64,000 nucleotides of DNA, from assembly GCA_022393335.1 (NCBI GenBank), contig JAJEKB010021353.1, positions 1,268,225-1,332,224 on the forward strand. Reading direction: 5' to 3'. Made by a program: the position numbers and the translations under genes. The stretch is from Macrotrachela quadricornifera (lineage: Eukaryota; Rotifera; Eurotatoria; Philodinida; Philodinidae). Shown one piece after another: positions 45,815 to 58,000 of the stretch. The notes under the pieces were generated by a model that saw only the letters and a program-made list of their open reading frames with translations, had not been told where the DNA came from and searched no databases. How positions within the stretch are numbered: the stretch's first letter is position 1; every line of letters starts with the position of its first letter.

Positions 45815-46411
45815 TTAACACATTCACCACGATGGGGTCCACCAGTGGACCCTACTTTGCATTTCATATTCTAATCTCGAAACACGTTTAATAAGAAAAC
45901 GGCATAAACCGTAAGACGCAGCGTGAAAAGCTCTACAATCCTCATAGTAAAGCTTATTTTAATTGTGTAGTTTTTGTTTTCAAACAAAGTAAAACTCTGT
46001 GCGACTAGTTTTCAAGGTTGCGGAATGATCATTTTTTTCTACACGAATGTAAACTTTCATTTTTCTTTTTTCGCCTTTTTCTCACATAATATGATTTCCT
46101 AAGAAAAAATAAATTATACCATAAAGTGCAGCGTGAAACGCTCTACAATTTACATTGTAAAATTTATTTTAATTGTGTACATTTTGTTTTCGAAAAAAGA
46201 AAAAATTCTGTACAATCAATTTTCGCAACTTCAAAGATGGGTCGCAAACAGTTTTGCTTCTTTGAAAATAAAAAGTATACAATTGAAATAAGTTTTATGA
46301 TGTAGATTGTAGAGCTTTTCACACTGCATCTTCTAGTATATTTTGTTTTTTGATAAACTGTATTTAGAGATGTTACTTTCTATGAAAATCGAATCGCCGT
46401 GAATGTGTTAA
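45815..46411. mobile_element. piggyBac-type MITE with TTAA duplication
   Basis: TTAA (45815-45818) is followed by CACATTCACCACGATGGGGT; the right end reads GAATCGCCGTGAATGTG then TTAA (46408-46411). TTAA target duplication with CACATTCAC ends is characteristic of piggyBac-like elements. The interior (589 bp) holds three copies of the cagcgtgaaaagctctacaa module in both orientations (near 45920, 46130 and 46315), shared with the palindrome at 33.7-34.5 kb. No transposase. Confidence 0.75.
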
Positions 46412-46525
46412 TATTCAATAGATACTATTTCTGCGCTGATTTTGTGGAACTCACATATGAAAAATGTGAGTGTAAGTTTTAAGTCGAAGTTTTTCGGCTC
46501 CCCCCACCCCCCCCCACCCCACCCC

Positions 46526-46618
46526 TTACAGACATCACCATTACAGACATCACCATTACAGACATCACCGTTACAGACACCCCCCATTACAGACACCCCT
46601 CCATTACAGACATTTCTC
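46526..46618. repeat. 15-bp tandem repeat (ttacagacatcacca)
   Basis: Starts lie near 46526, 46541, 46556, 46571, 46587 and 46604; the first four are exactly 15 bp apart and the later ones are slightly altered. It follows a C-rich tract at 46500-46525. The minus-strand reading gives CNGDV pentapeptides, which I regard as incidental. Confidence 0.8.
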
Positions 46619-46670
46619 TCCATTCCAAGCAGGCACGCTACAGAAATTGGTTCCTATGTTTATTTATCTG

Positions 46671-46915
46671 CAGGGCTGTCGCGACCGGGGAAGATGCCCC
46701 CCCCCCCCAATTTTGAGAAATTTTCTTTTTTTTTGCTCGACACTTTTTAAAAAGTTTTCAAAAATCCTTGAAAAATTTCTAAAATTCTTCAAAAATCTCG
46801 AAAAATTTTTAATGAATCTGTAATTTTTTCTTCAAAATTTCGATAATTTATAGGGACTTTTGAGAAATTTTTTGTCCTCCCCCCTCCTCATCTTTAGCCC
46901 CTCGCGACAGTCCTG
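46671..46915. mobile_element. hAT MITE with perfect 8-bp target duplication
   Basis: The 245-bp element begins CAGGGCTGTCGCGACCGG and ends CGCGACAGTCCTG. It is flanked by identical TTTATCTG (46663-46670 and 46916-46923). The interior is A/T-rich with repeated ttttcaaaaatc-type motifs and matches the ends of the copy at 23154-23750. Confidence 0.9.
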
Positions 46916-47228
46916 TTTATCTGAGGCTCAATTGTTTAAAGATATGTGAGTTCCACATTTTAGTCCCAAAGGGACTGCGCTGACAAGCTTTTTCATTGTG
47001 CTGAACATTCTCATGCCGAAATCCCCATGCTCAAAATTCACCAATCCGTTTTGTCGAAACAGAAAGCATACATAGAGGCGATCTTATAGCTTCGTTCCAG
47101 TGTAGACTTAGATTAATATCCGGCCAAAACACACACACATATACACAATTATAGTCATTTTGAGCATTTGAGACCTTGATTACAGTGACGTAAAGAACAG
47201 CTGAGAGTTCATGGCCATCTCTTATATG

Positions 47229-47310
47229 GCACTTGAGGACTTAAGGGTATTACTATAGTATAGTGCTTGAGAACCCTAGGATACGCCTCTAGTATTGCTG
47301 TTGAAGCAAG
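47229..47310 (-). repeat. Minisatellite A, short inverted array (34-bp units)
   Basis: Units start at 47229, 47263 and 47297 (gcacttgaggacttaagggt ..., gtgcttgagaaccctaggat ...). They are the reverse complement of the 44-kb family and keep the 34-bp spacing. Confidence 0.65.
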
Positions 47311-48113
47311 GGAGAAAAAGCGGATCACGATGGATCCTAGGATCCAGCATGATCCAAATTAAAGTTAAATTAGTTATACTCACAATATCTATGCTAGTTA
47401 TTCATGCTTTCTACGATAACCTTAATGACTTTCGAATTTTATTAGGGACAGACTAATTCTCGAAAATAGGAATATCTTATAAAGTTTGATCAAAGACTTT
47501 CGAGATCCAGGAATTCGATTTGCAAGATGGTATCTTGAATTTTACGCACTTGAGAATCTCACTTACGGATGGCTATTGTTCTCAAGAAGGCTTTTTACCA
47601 CTATTGAGAGGACAAAATACGATGTTGTTCGGACCATGTACCAGGACATCTTTAAAGACACCAAGTCAACTTGATCAGTACCATGTTTCGCCCTGAAAAC
47701 AGTGGAGAAAATGGTAGCTAAAATTCGATCGATTAGAAGCTCTTTGGCCTAAACCAGTTAGATTTCAGCAGGTATTTTCTTTACTATTTTCAGTACAAAA
47801 CATATTGTTGATTGGGTCCGCTTCAAAAAAGTAAAAACGGTTCCTTATGGATTCTAGAATTCATCAGACACCGCCAGGATCCGTAAAATACAACAGGATC
47901 TGCCCGAGTTCACATGGACAATTAGATTTTATAGGAACCTACTATTACTTATCAGAATGAACTATGTTCTGAATACTTTATATAGACAAAATGTATTAGC
48001 CAGCTTTTAATCAAGGGGGAAAAGCGATGCCTGGTGGATCCTATGGTCCAATAAAATTCAATACAATCCAGTGAGACCTAATATTATCTATACATTCTTG
48101 CAGTATTCTTTAG

Positions 48114-48200
48114 TCCTTTGGTCCTATATTTTGATGATGTCTCGAGGTCCTGAAGTCCTATATTCAAGAGGTACCCATAGATCCTTAATACTGAATTGTC
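48114..48200 (+). repeat. Minisatellite A, short array (34-bp units)
   Basis: Units start at 48114 and 48148 (tcctttggtcctatattttg..., tcctgaagtcctatattcaa...) and a third decays from 48182. The 34-bp spacing matches the 44-kb array. Confidence 0.65.
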
Positions 48201-49077
48201 GAAACGTAACACTGATATTTCTGACACATTATTTTTTGATTTTCTCAAAAATCAAACTAGAAAGAGACCTAGTTCAAATGACATTCGACGCACCTCAGAT
48301 CACTTATCTTATTATGGATAAATAAGCTTTCAGGTTGAAAATTAAGTTTCTGGAAAAATTATAATGATGTATAATGCCGTTGCATAAAAAGACTCTTTTT
48401 TGTAGCCCCACTTAATAAAATCCACTTTGACACGAATCTAGGTGACTAAAAATAAAGCATCAAAAGTAAAAGTTATAAGAAATTGAATTACTTATCAAAT
48501 AGTAAAAAAAATTGTGAAAATGACTTTTTCTGACGAAGAAATCTGGAAAATAGAAACGTATCTAATGCTGTTACACAATTTTGTTTTTGTTAGTGTATTT
48601 TTCCATTGTTTCACACAGAATATCAGCTCGTGAGGTGTTATTTTACGTAGACGAACTAGTATTTTGAAGGTACTCGTTTCTTTCTCAAAGTTATTGAGTT
48701 CTTTTTGACTATAATTAGTGTTTTCATCCTGAAAGGCACTGCACGCTTGTGTGTTTGTTCACAGGGTAGCAGTTTGAATTTGTGTAAGAGCGAACAAAAG
48801 ATTCTTTTTTGTTTTTGCTCGTCTGTTTAACACAGAAGAATACTTCAGCTGAGTTGTGGTTGAGAACAGATACTTAAATGGTAGAATACTTTTTACAGTC
48901 AAGGGATCCAAGAACTACATCAAACAAGTTAGTCAACTCTAATATAATTACGTATAAGACAATCACTTGTAGCCTGCCTTATATTTTTGCGAATGTGCAG
49001 ATTGAGGATGAGAATGACATTCAAGATAAGTGACAAGAAGCGTAGATCGAGACGATCTACTGGGTCTCTTGACCGTA

Positions 49078-49378
49078 TGTTAGCGACGACGAGTGTCCTC
49101 GCTACTGTTTCTCTTTCTCCCTTGCTATGCATCACTTTTAAAGACATTATTTCTCCTTTCCATTCACATAGTGTTTTGCGCTTCTTTGTTCGTGCTCTGC
49201 TTTCGAGAAAGAATGTTATCTTTGATACCATTCTTTCTGTTTCTCTTTCTTATTTGTGTGTGCAGTCCGCTTTCATATTCATTCGTTATTAATATAAGTT
49301 TTGATATACATTCATCCATGAGTGTACTCTCTCTTTCCCACTGGCAGACGGAGCTTAACTAGAGAGAGAGAGCTCACA
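49078..49378. mobile_element. Solo LTR, second copy (301 bp)
   Basis: It starts TGTTAGCGACGACGAG and ends GCTCACA. It is nearly identical to 9082-9383. The flanking 5-mers CCGTA and TCGTA agree at 4 of 5 bases. No internal retrotransposon sequence adjoins it. Confidence 0.75.
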
Positions 49379-49441
49379 TCGTACAATGTCTTCCATCATT
49401 TATGTGCCTCCTCTCACGCTCACCCTCACCCTCAAGATATC

Positions 49442-49577
49442 GCTTGAAGAGTTAAGGATATTCCTAGAATACAGGACTTGAAGATATAAGGATGCCTTCA
49501 GATTATAAAATGTGAGAACCTAAGAATATCCTCAAGATGTAAAATTTGAGGATCTAAGGGTAGCCCAACGAGTTTTT
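49442..49577 (-). repeat. Minisatellite A, four inverted units of 34 bp
   Basis: Units start at 49442, 49476, 49510 and 49544 (gcttgaagagttaaggatat..., acttgaagatataaggatg..., atgtgagaacctaagaat..., atttgaggatctaagggt...). No indels between them. Reverse orientation relative to the 44-kb array. Confidence 0.75.
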
Positions 49578-49753
49578 ATACAGTTACATATATTCAAACT
49601 ACTATCATACAGACAAACACACAAATGTACATTCGGTTTCGGGTTTCAGACAGTAACTACAGTGAAAAGAGAATAAGAATTCACAAGGAACTATCAGGAA
49701 ATAGTAGGAATCATATGATTCAAGGATCCACGAACCGCTATTTCTCCTTGCTA

Positions 49754-49923
49754 ACATAGGCTTCAGAAGGATATGAATGGTACTCTGTAGTAGTGCCCAT
49801 GACGTTGCGAATAGCACTCTAAGATAGGCCTCAGGAGGTTACTAATGGCACCCTGAGAAGAATCGCAGAAGCCTAGGATTGATACCTTGAGACAAGCTGC
49901 AGAAGGTTATGATTAGTACACTA
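49754..49923 (+). repeat. Minisatellite B, left half (five 34-bp units)
   Basis: Units start at 49754, 49788, 49822, 49856 and 49890. A typical unit begins agataggcctcaggaggtta and ends in a ggYaccctg-like block. The array is split by a LINE at 49927-52886 and continues at 52896. Confidence 0.8.
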
Positions 49924-50069
49924 AGAGGGGCGGGGGGAAGATCGTAACCTTCACGCGCTCCCCCTGTTACGTGCAAAGCACAACCAATACCATCACAATG
50001 ACGGACTGAACGCTGGCCAACGGCCTCTCAGTCGAAACCGCAAACTCACGGATTCATTCAAACACTTTC

Positions 50070-50715
50070 ATGATGAAATACAAATCTAGAAGTATTCGAC
50101 CGAACCTTCGACTGTGCTACATTAAAGCAGAAGGATTGTCTCGCGAAAAATGCGACTACTTAGCCAGATTCTTACGCCATAACAACATCGACGTACTGGC
50201 GATGCAAGAAAACCACATAAAAAACGAAGAACAAGCTACTAAGTGCCGCATACCAGGATACATCATGGTAATATCTCAACATCACCCGAAACACGGAATA
50301 GCCACTTTTGTTAAATACAATCTTCAACACAAATGCCAAGATGACCCGACTCAGATGACACTCCATTCAATAACAATCAAAATCGGCGAGCTCAATATCA
50401 CCAATGTTTAAAGACTACCTAGCGCTGATTGACTCATACCTGTACTACCGGATCTAAGCCATCCCTACCTCTATATCGGTGATTTTAACAGTCACCATAC
50501 GTTGTGTGACTACAACGAAGACGACAAAGATGGAAATGCATTATCCGAATGATTATTCTCCGGACTTAAGTTTCGTCTCCATCGATGATCTTGGACAACC
50601 GCTAACCGCCACGCGGACTGTACTAGGCAATTTCCCGAACAGCCAACATCGATCAGTGACCGTTCACGGCAGAATTCAGATACCACAAATAAAGTTTCTA
50701 CCTAAACCGAGGTGA
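50070..50715 (+). pseudogene. LINE endonuclease domain, disrupted
   Basis: The frame at 50070-50411 shows the APE-type endonuclease start (LRLCYIKAEGLSREKCDYLA, NIDVLAMQENH, HGIATFVKYN). After a stop near 50409-50411 the frame resumes with YIGDFNSHHTLCDY, the conserved GDFN block, and further blocks with shifts to 50715. It is not intact. Confidence 0.75.
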
Positions 50716-51099
50716 AACTTTAGGAAAGTGGACTGGGCAGGATACTCTTCGACCGTTGAGCAAACAACCAACAGAATTCTTGCTACTCCGGACAATTACG
50801 AGAGGTTTGTAAACCTCTTCAAATCTGCATCTGAAAGTCCCATTCCACGAGGATACAGGAAAACATACATTCCCTGTTAGAACTCTGGTAGTGAAGCCAT
50901 ATTACACGAATATCAAGAAATCGGTGACCCAGCAACAGGCAAAGTACTTCTAAAATCTCTAAACACAGCAAGTTGACAGCGATGGATAGAAACCGTAGAG
51001 AAACTGAACTTTACCCACTCAAGCCGACAAGCATGGAAGTTACTTCGTAACTAGGGTGGCAGCAATTCTAAACAACGCCTTCCACCATACACGAAGTAA

Positions 51100-52760
51100 A
51101 CAAGGCAATCTCTGCTATGAAACCTAGGAAAGCAGCGGACCTGAACGGAGTCTATCCCAAATTCTTGACTAACCTGAGAAACGGAGGTCACAAATGGCTT
51201 GGCCGGTTCATTACCAAAATCCCCCCCCAAGTATGGCGTCAATTTAAGATTATTGCCATTATCAAGCCTGACAAATCCGCAAAAGATCCGAAAAGCTATC
51301 GGCCTATATCTCTACTTTGTACCACTTTTAAGCTCATGGAACGAATGCTACTCGCACGGTTGACTCCCATCTTTGAAGCTGTCATATCTAGAGAACAGCC
51401 CGCCTTTCGACCAAACTGAAATACCTGTGATCAAGTTCTTGTGTTAACCACTAACATCGAAGCTGGCTACCAACGAGGTCTTAAAACTGGAGCGATTTTT
51501 ATCGATCTTACCTCTACCTACGATACAGTTTGGTGGGATGGTTTACTCTTAAAACTTCCCCGAATTGTGCATTGCAAAACGACATTGTAACTTATAGCCA
51601 ATATCTTGACGAATCGCAAATTTCACGTTCACATAGGAGGGCAGGCCAGTCGATCTCGACGCCTAAATAATGGTCTTCCTCAAGCATCAGTATTAGCGAC
51701 ATACCAATCACCACTTCACGTAAATTTGCGTACGCTGACGATCTCGCTATTACTGTTCAAGGTACTGACCTAACCCAAATTGAACATGCACTCACCGGTG
51801 ACTTAGAGAATCTAGAGTCTTATTTCAAGTCGTGGCGACTACGTCCTAATCCTCAAAAAACAGTGATCTCTGCCTTTCACCTAAATAATTGCCTTGCAAC
51901 GACGCCTCTATCGGTCACATTCTGTGGAAGCACATTGAAACACGACCCCATACCTAAGTACCTCGGCGTCACCCTCGACAGAAGCCTAACATTCCGAAAT
52001 CATATAGCGAATATAAGCGCAAAAGTTAAATCGTGAGTCAGTATTATACAAAAACTTGCTGGAAATAGCTGGGGAGCGCACGCCTCAGTCCTACGCACGA
52101 CCACACTCTCATTGGTCTACTCTGCGTCTGAATATTGCGCTTCAGTATGGAGCCGTTCTATTCACACCAAGAAACTTGACATACAACTTAACTTAGCAAT
52201 GATGATCATAATAGGTGCAATAAAATCAACTCCCACACCATAGTTATCTGTTCTATCAAACATCGCACCTCCACATGTAAGGAGAGAGACTGTTAGACAA
52301 AGAGAATACGCAAAAATCTTAAAGAACCCAAGCCTCCTGATCCATGAAGACCTCGACTGCCTACTTTGCACCCGTTTAAAATCTCGTAAACCACTCTGGC
52401 TAACGGCTGAACACACTGATTTCAACATTCCAGCCAAAGCAAAATGGCGGGCGGAATGGTCGAATACCTAGTTAACAAACAAAGACGTTATCATCGACCC
52501 AGTCCAACCATCATCACCTGGTTTCTCGCTTCCCCGTAATCTTTGAGTGAAAGTTAACCGAATCAGGACATTCCATGGCCGGTGTGCCTATCTGTTACAC
52601 AAATGAAAAATGAAAGATACCTCAACATGCGAGTGTGGAGCCGAACAGACAATAGTCCACGTAGTCAATAGCTGTCCGTTAAGATCCCTCAACGGAGGTA
52701 TCGCTGCAATCCATCACTTAACACCCTCAGCTTTGACACGGCTAACACATCTAGATATTG
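51100..52760 (+). pseudogene. LINE reverse transcriptase and C-terminal domain, disrupted
   Basis: Recognised blocks in order: NKAISAMKPRKAADLNGVYP, IIAIIKPDKSAKDPKSYRPI, a TAG-type stop after QPAFRPN (51417), FIDLTSTYDTVWW (first catalytic Asp), GLPQASVLA, a deletion removing the segment before the catalytic box, then KFAYADDLAITVQG (YADD), KYLGVTLDRSLTFRNHI, a thumb region, and a final Cys/His block CECGAEQTIVHVVNSCPL. Several stops and frameshifts are present. The order fits jockey-superfamily LINEs. Confidence 0.8.
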
Positions 52761-52895
52761 ACCTTTAACAATTTTTTTTTTGTTTTTGTTTCATGTTACG
52801 TTGTTGTTAGATGTTTGTAATGTAGTTTTGTGGTTCCTTTGGTATGTTGCTAACTGTTTTACAATGTGTCGTACGAAAGAAGAAGAAGTACACTC

Positions 52896-53099
52896 AGATA
52901 GGCTCCATGAGAGCACTAATGGGACCCTGAGATAGGCCATAGACGGTTAAGAATGGAACTCTGAAGTGGCATCCAGGAGTTTAGGAATAATACTCTGAGT
53001 TAGGTCTAAAGAGGCTACTATTGGTACTCCAAGATAGTCACCAGGATGTTACTAGTACCGGTCATAAATAGCCCGGAGAAAACTACTATTGATATCCTA
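52896..53099 (+). repeat. Minisatellite B, right half (six 34-bp units)
   Basis: Units start at 52896, 52930, 52964, 52998, 53032 and 53066, each 34 bp (agataggctccatgagagc..., agataggccatagacggtt...). With the left half this makes 11 units of constant length interrupted only by the LINE. Confidence 0.8.
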
Positions 53100-53823
53100 G
53101 CATATCGGTAATGAGATTTAAACATAAACGCCCACGCTCATATTAACGGTCACGAGTGTGAACTGTACATCTCTATCCATCAGGATCTAATACGAACCAG
53201 TAGGATTCGCTTTTTCTCCTTGTGTTGAAGAGCTAATGGATAGTTTCAAAGACGGAATTTTTTAAAATGGTTCATCCCATTTGAAAAGGGCTGTTTGAAA
53301 AGTTCAGTTGATTCAAGTAAACTTTTTAAACGATTCATTAGTTCATTTGAGTAGAGTTCGTGAATTTGGTAGAAAATAAATAGTCGAATCTGTTGCCATA
53401 TTTTCTTATATGAAAATTGTCATGACATATATCAGTACTGTTGCTATATCAATGAATGTAAGATATTTACCAATTGAAAGAGAGAAAAAATAAATTATTA
53501 ATTATTCAAGCAAACAAAAAATTGGAAAAACACGTTTAAATGATACAATTCGGAGTCGCAATTGGAACCCATTTATATTCGAAAATAAAAACGGCCTTTT
53601 TCATGTTTAATTTTCATTTTTAGAGTGTAAAAAAACGTGAAATTCAAATAATGAATGTTAAAATACATTATTTTTAAATTTCGTCGTTTTCATGCTCTAA
53701 AGATGAAAATTAAATGTGTTTTTTCAAATTCTTGTATGCTTGAGTATTGTAATATTGCAGTATAGTATGTGCGTAAATTATGTATGAAAGATAATTCCTT
53801 TCTTCATTGTTAGAAATAAATAA
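53100..53823. other. Intergenic stretch with a small palindrome
   Basis: No gene. Bases 53604-53660 and 53661-53717 form an imperfect palindrome (atgtttaattttcatttttagag against its complement-like partner ctctaaagatgaaaattaaa), centred near 53660. Confidence 0.5.
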
Positions 53824-54118
53824 CGCTCGTCCCTGTGACTCGCTTAACCCTCGACTGAATACAATACACTCAATATTTATCACTTAATTAAAATCTACAT
53901 TTAGAAGTATCGTTACACAAACACATGCATACAAAAAGCCTATTTATTATTGAAAGGGTTGATCTTTTTACACGAAAGTTGTCTTCAATAATACTGCATA
54001 GTTTTTTGTATGCCTATATTTGTTCAGCAAGAGTTCTCAATATCGAATGCGATGAGAAGTGATAGAGAATGCGTAGACTATATTCAGTCGAGGGTTAAGC
54101 GAGTCGCAGCGATGCGTG
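53824..54118. mobile_element. Short inverted-repeat element (probable MITE)
   Basis: The left end cgctcgtccctgtgactcgc, continued by ttaaccctcgactgaat, is mirrored at the right (attcagtcgagggttaagcg, then agtcgcagcgatgcgtgt). The arms are about 38 bp with near-perfect inner 24 bases. TAA lies outside the left end and TTA outside the right. Target duplication is not certain. Confidence 0.6.
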
Positions 54119-54121
54119 TTA

Positions 54122-55068
54122 CCTGTTTTTCAGTGTTTTTTTTCAAAAACAATAAATTTAAAATCTTTTGAAAAACTATTCACACCAATTGATACCTCGC
54201 CCTCGAAAGCGCTTTGGTCAATTGTATAAATAAAATCATTATTTTAGAAAAAAAACATTTTTTTGGGATAAAACAAATTTTTTTGCTATATAATAAAAAA
54301 CTAATGATACCATTCGATTCTGCAGCCTCAAAAGCCTGTTGGATCGAACCCTATAAAAAAAAATTTTTTCGTAAAAAACTTAAAAAAATGAATGCCAGAT
54401 TCGGATTCCTCGACCTCGACAATTTTCTATAAAACAAATATGATTCAGATCGAGCCATTGTCCCGTGACAGGCAACAGACACAAAAACCCATTTTCCTTT
54501 TCTTCGTATGATTGTCCCTTCAATCGAGGAAATAAACCTTTCTAACAAAGTTAATACTACCATACGCTTCCATTGATCAGTTCAGGTACCATCACAACCA
54601 GCAATGCTGTTGATCAACGGCCATACTTCAGTGCCAACAAGAAGCGCATATAGAAGACAAATGGCCATTAGCCTGTTAGACGATGTTCTTTTGACCCTGA
54701 CACAAACACACACACAAACTATTTTTTTTTTTGTATGATCTTCCTTTCAGTCGAGGGAAAATAAAAAAAATTGTAAAACAGTAAGTCATTTTTTTTGTTG
54801 CATTCTACTATATAGATAAAAGCAGGGAACAAATTTCCTTCCTGTTTAACACTCACTTATTGTTAAAATTGCGACATATGTGCATTCAGTTTTGAATTAA
54901 TTAGATGACGTACAAGAAATGTTTTTAAAATATTTTACGTAGGATACAAACGCAAACTTTTCTAATTAACATCACTTACGATTTTTCTAGAAATAAATCC
55001 AAATGTTACAATAAAAAGAAATGTATAAAATGTTTTTACATATTCATTGAAAAACATTAAAGAACTAC
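54122..55068. other. Upstream region of the large receptor gene
   Basis: No gene. A TATA-like CTATATAGATAAAAG lies near 54807-54822, about 250 bp before the ATG at 55069; whether it is used is unknown. The frame at 54214-54432 is unconvincing. Confidence 0.4.
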
Positions 55069-58000
55069 ATGATGTTATACATGAAAATTTTTCTTTTTTT
55101 CATTCTATTACGAATAACGATTTGTTCACTTCAAATCAATCTTCATGTTACAGATTGGCTAAGTGAAAAAAATCAAAGTGATAATATTGGATTTCAACAT
55201 GATTGTCTTCATGTTGCTGCCTCACATGAAAAAAAAGATCTTGATATTCATGAAATAATATCTTATTGTTTAACTGATTTCCCATCAAAATGGAATATTG
55301 AAGAAAATAATTTGAATCAAAAATTTACTTTTGATAATCTTCGAGAACAAAATATAACAAGTCAACAATTATATTCTTGGTCAGCACCAATCGATATAAT
55401 TGAACTTTATCAACTTTATTTAAATCAATCTTCGAATTCAAATGGAACACAATTATATTACAATTGTACATTACCAAGATTTGGTTCATTATGTCAATAT
55501 CAATTGGATATTTATCAAAATAATTCTTTATCATTAAATGAAATTATTTATAACTTTTATCGATTACATGAATATAATCCCGACAATTTAACATGTTATA
55601 TACATTTAGAATGTAATCGTGGTTCTCCATTAGCATGTCTTGATTGGACTGAAATATGTAATGGACGAATTGATTGTCAAAATAATGCAATTGATGAAGA
55701 AAATTGTTGGCAAATTGATATTGATCAATGTGAAGAAAATGAATATCGATGTCATAATGGACAATGTATAGATAAAATATTTCACAATGATGATAAAGAT
55801 ACTTTCGAATGTCTTGATCAATTAGATGAAGTCAAGTTTCGGCCGTTTAGTGGTTACTATTTCGTTGATGAACCAACATTTGCCCTAGAAGATGTCACAT
55901 GTTCCTTTGCGGGCTTATCGAACGCCATGAAACTAACAAGTTCATGTATATTTAAGCGTAACTCTCTACTTCAACAGATGAACTTTGTAAATAAACCAAT
56001 CTCACTAAATGAAACATGCTGGTTAGCATCGAAGTGTCATTTCGAATTTGGACGACCTGACAGTAAAATATGTTCTGATCTTTGTCCTCAATGGTCATGC
56101 AAACAAACAATCATCGAAACATGTCCGGATATATATATTATAACAAATGAACCACTAGCCTTTGGTCATATATATTTTGCCTATGTTAAAAATATAACTA
56201 TAAATGATGATACCCTTGACACTCCACCTCAATACATATGTTATAATGATCAATATTGTGATGGATTTTATTCCAATGTATCATTATTAATCTTCAATAA
56301 TATGACATGTCGTCAACCAAAAGATTTTCCATTGATTTTTGGTGGAGGAGGATTTTTTGATTTTGGACTTTGGTACATTAATCCTTTGTATTCTGATCTT
56401 AATCAATGCAATCCAATAACTCATATTCATTCATCAACTTGCAATAGTTCGACATTGTATAAATGTATTAATTCATCTAAATGTATATCAGTAGATCGTC
56501 TTTGTGATGAAGTTATCGATTGTAATTACAAAGATGATGAACAATGTGATTTAATTAATGGAATTTGTCCTATTAAAACCGCATCAGAAAATTTGTTCAA
56601 ATGTACAAATAATAATAAATGTATTTCTTTAAAACGTGTCAATAATGAATGGTGTGATTGTGGATATGATGAATATGATTTATGTGATGATGAAATTAGC
56701 AATCATGATTATGTGAGAAAACATATATCATTTCAAACAATTTGTGATGGATTTAAAGAATTATCACCTATTTATATGGATGGAGAAAATCATACTGATG
56801 AAAGTGAATGTCAATATTGGATATGTAATAATACTTATACGAGATGTGATGGAATTTGGAATTGTTTAAATGGAGCTGATGAAGTTAATTGTAATTCATC
56901 ATCATCATTATTAAAATGTCCACATAATCATCACATATGTGTATCATCCAATACATATAATCTAACATGTTTATTCATTGATAAATTTAATGATGGACAT
57001 ATTGATTGTATTGGTGGGACTGATGAACCGAAATTATGTCGACCAAACGGACACGAATTACAATGGGACAATTTTTATTGTAAGAATAATACGAGTCAAG
57101 ATTGTTTAGATCCTTATAGTTTATGTGATGGGAAGAAAGATTGTGTACAAGGCGATGATGAAGATTTTTGTGATAAAAATCGAGATAACGAACAACTTGG
57201 TAGTATATGTTGGATGCAGGATGAAATGAGTCAAACCGATGTTGCAATGTTCCTTTGTAGACTAATTGATTATAGGAATAAACTACCAATTATTAATTTC
57301 GCCATTGATAAATCAACTAAATCAGTCAAACAATTAATTACTGAAGATGATAATACATATTCTTCTGTTGATTCATTAATTCTTGAATATCCTCAACGTT
57401 GTCATCGTGGAATTCCTTTAAAAATTTGGTTAAATAATTCAACAATTGAAACATGTCTTTGTCCACCAAGTTATTATGGAAATCAATGTCAATATCAAAA
57501 TCAACGAATTAGTTTTATCATTAAATTTCAAACATATTCAGATTCACGACGAACATTATTTTCTTTGATTATTTCACTTATTGATGATACAAATCAAAAA
57601 CAAATTCATTCATATCAACAATTAACTTATCTTTATACTTATCATTGTCAAACAAAATTCAATATTTATTTAGTTTATTCAACTCGACCAAAACTTTTAA
57701 CAAATAATTTTTTTATTCATATTAATATATATGAAAAAATTTCATTTAAATATCGTGGAAGTTTTTTAATACCAGTTAAATATTCATTTTTACCTGTAAA
57801 TCGGATTGCTGTTAAATTTAATATTCCACATACAAGTGAAAATATTGAACATTGTTCAGATTTAGCATGTCTACATGGTCAATGTATTAAATATATAAAT
57901 GGATTTAAAAATATTAGTTTTTGTAAATGTGATAAAGAATGGTCGGGAATATATTGTCATATTAAATATAAATGTATGTGTTCATCAGATTCATTATGTA

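Larger units (their letters stand above)
46924..49077. other. Gene-free region with scattered short arrays
   Basis: No supported gene. Two short arrays of minisatellite A lie at 47229-47310 and 48114-48200. Blocks near 47330 and 48025 share a ggatcctaggatcc / ggatcctatggtcc motif. Frames at 47486 and 48071 have no recognisable domain. Confidence 0.45.
49927..52886 (+). mobile_element. jockey-like non-LTR retrotransposon with target duplication
   Basis: About 2.96 kb inserted in minisatellite B. The flanking 12-mers AGTACACTAAGA (49915-49926) and AGTACACTCAGA (52887-52898) differ at one base. It starts with a G-rich leader, then an endonuclease, reverse transcriptase and a C-terminal Cys/His block, and ends with a gaagaag tail without poly(A). 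The endonuclease begins about 140 bp from the 5' end and no separate ORF1 (gag-like) is seen, so this is either a single-ORF LINE or ORF1 is lost. Confidence 0.85.

Noticed and set aside
45090..45867. Protein genes of 117-177 residues on the minus strand
   Set aside because: Overlapping frames in all phases come from strand composition skew; no signal peptide, domain or start context supports any of them.
46408..46750. Frames encoding CNGDV or QTSPL repeats
   Set aside because: They follow from the 15-bp tandem repeat, which is a multiple of three; flanks show no coding features.
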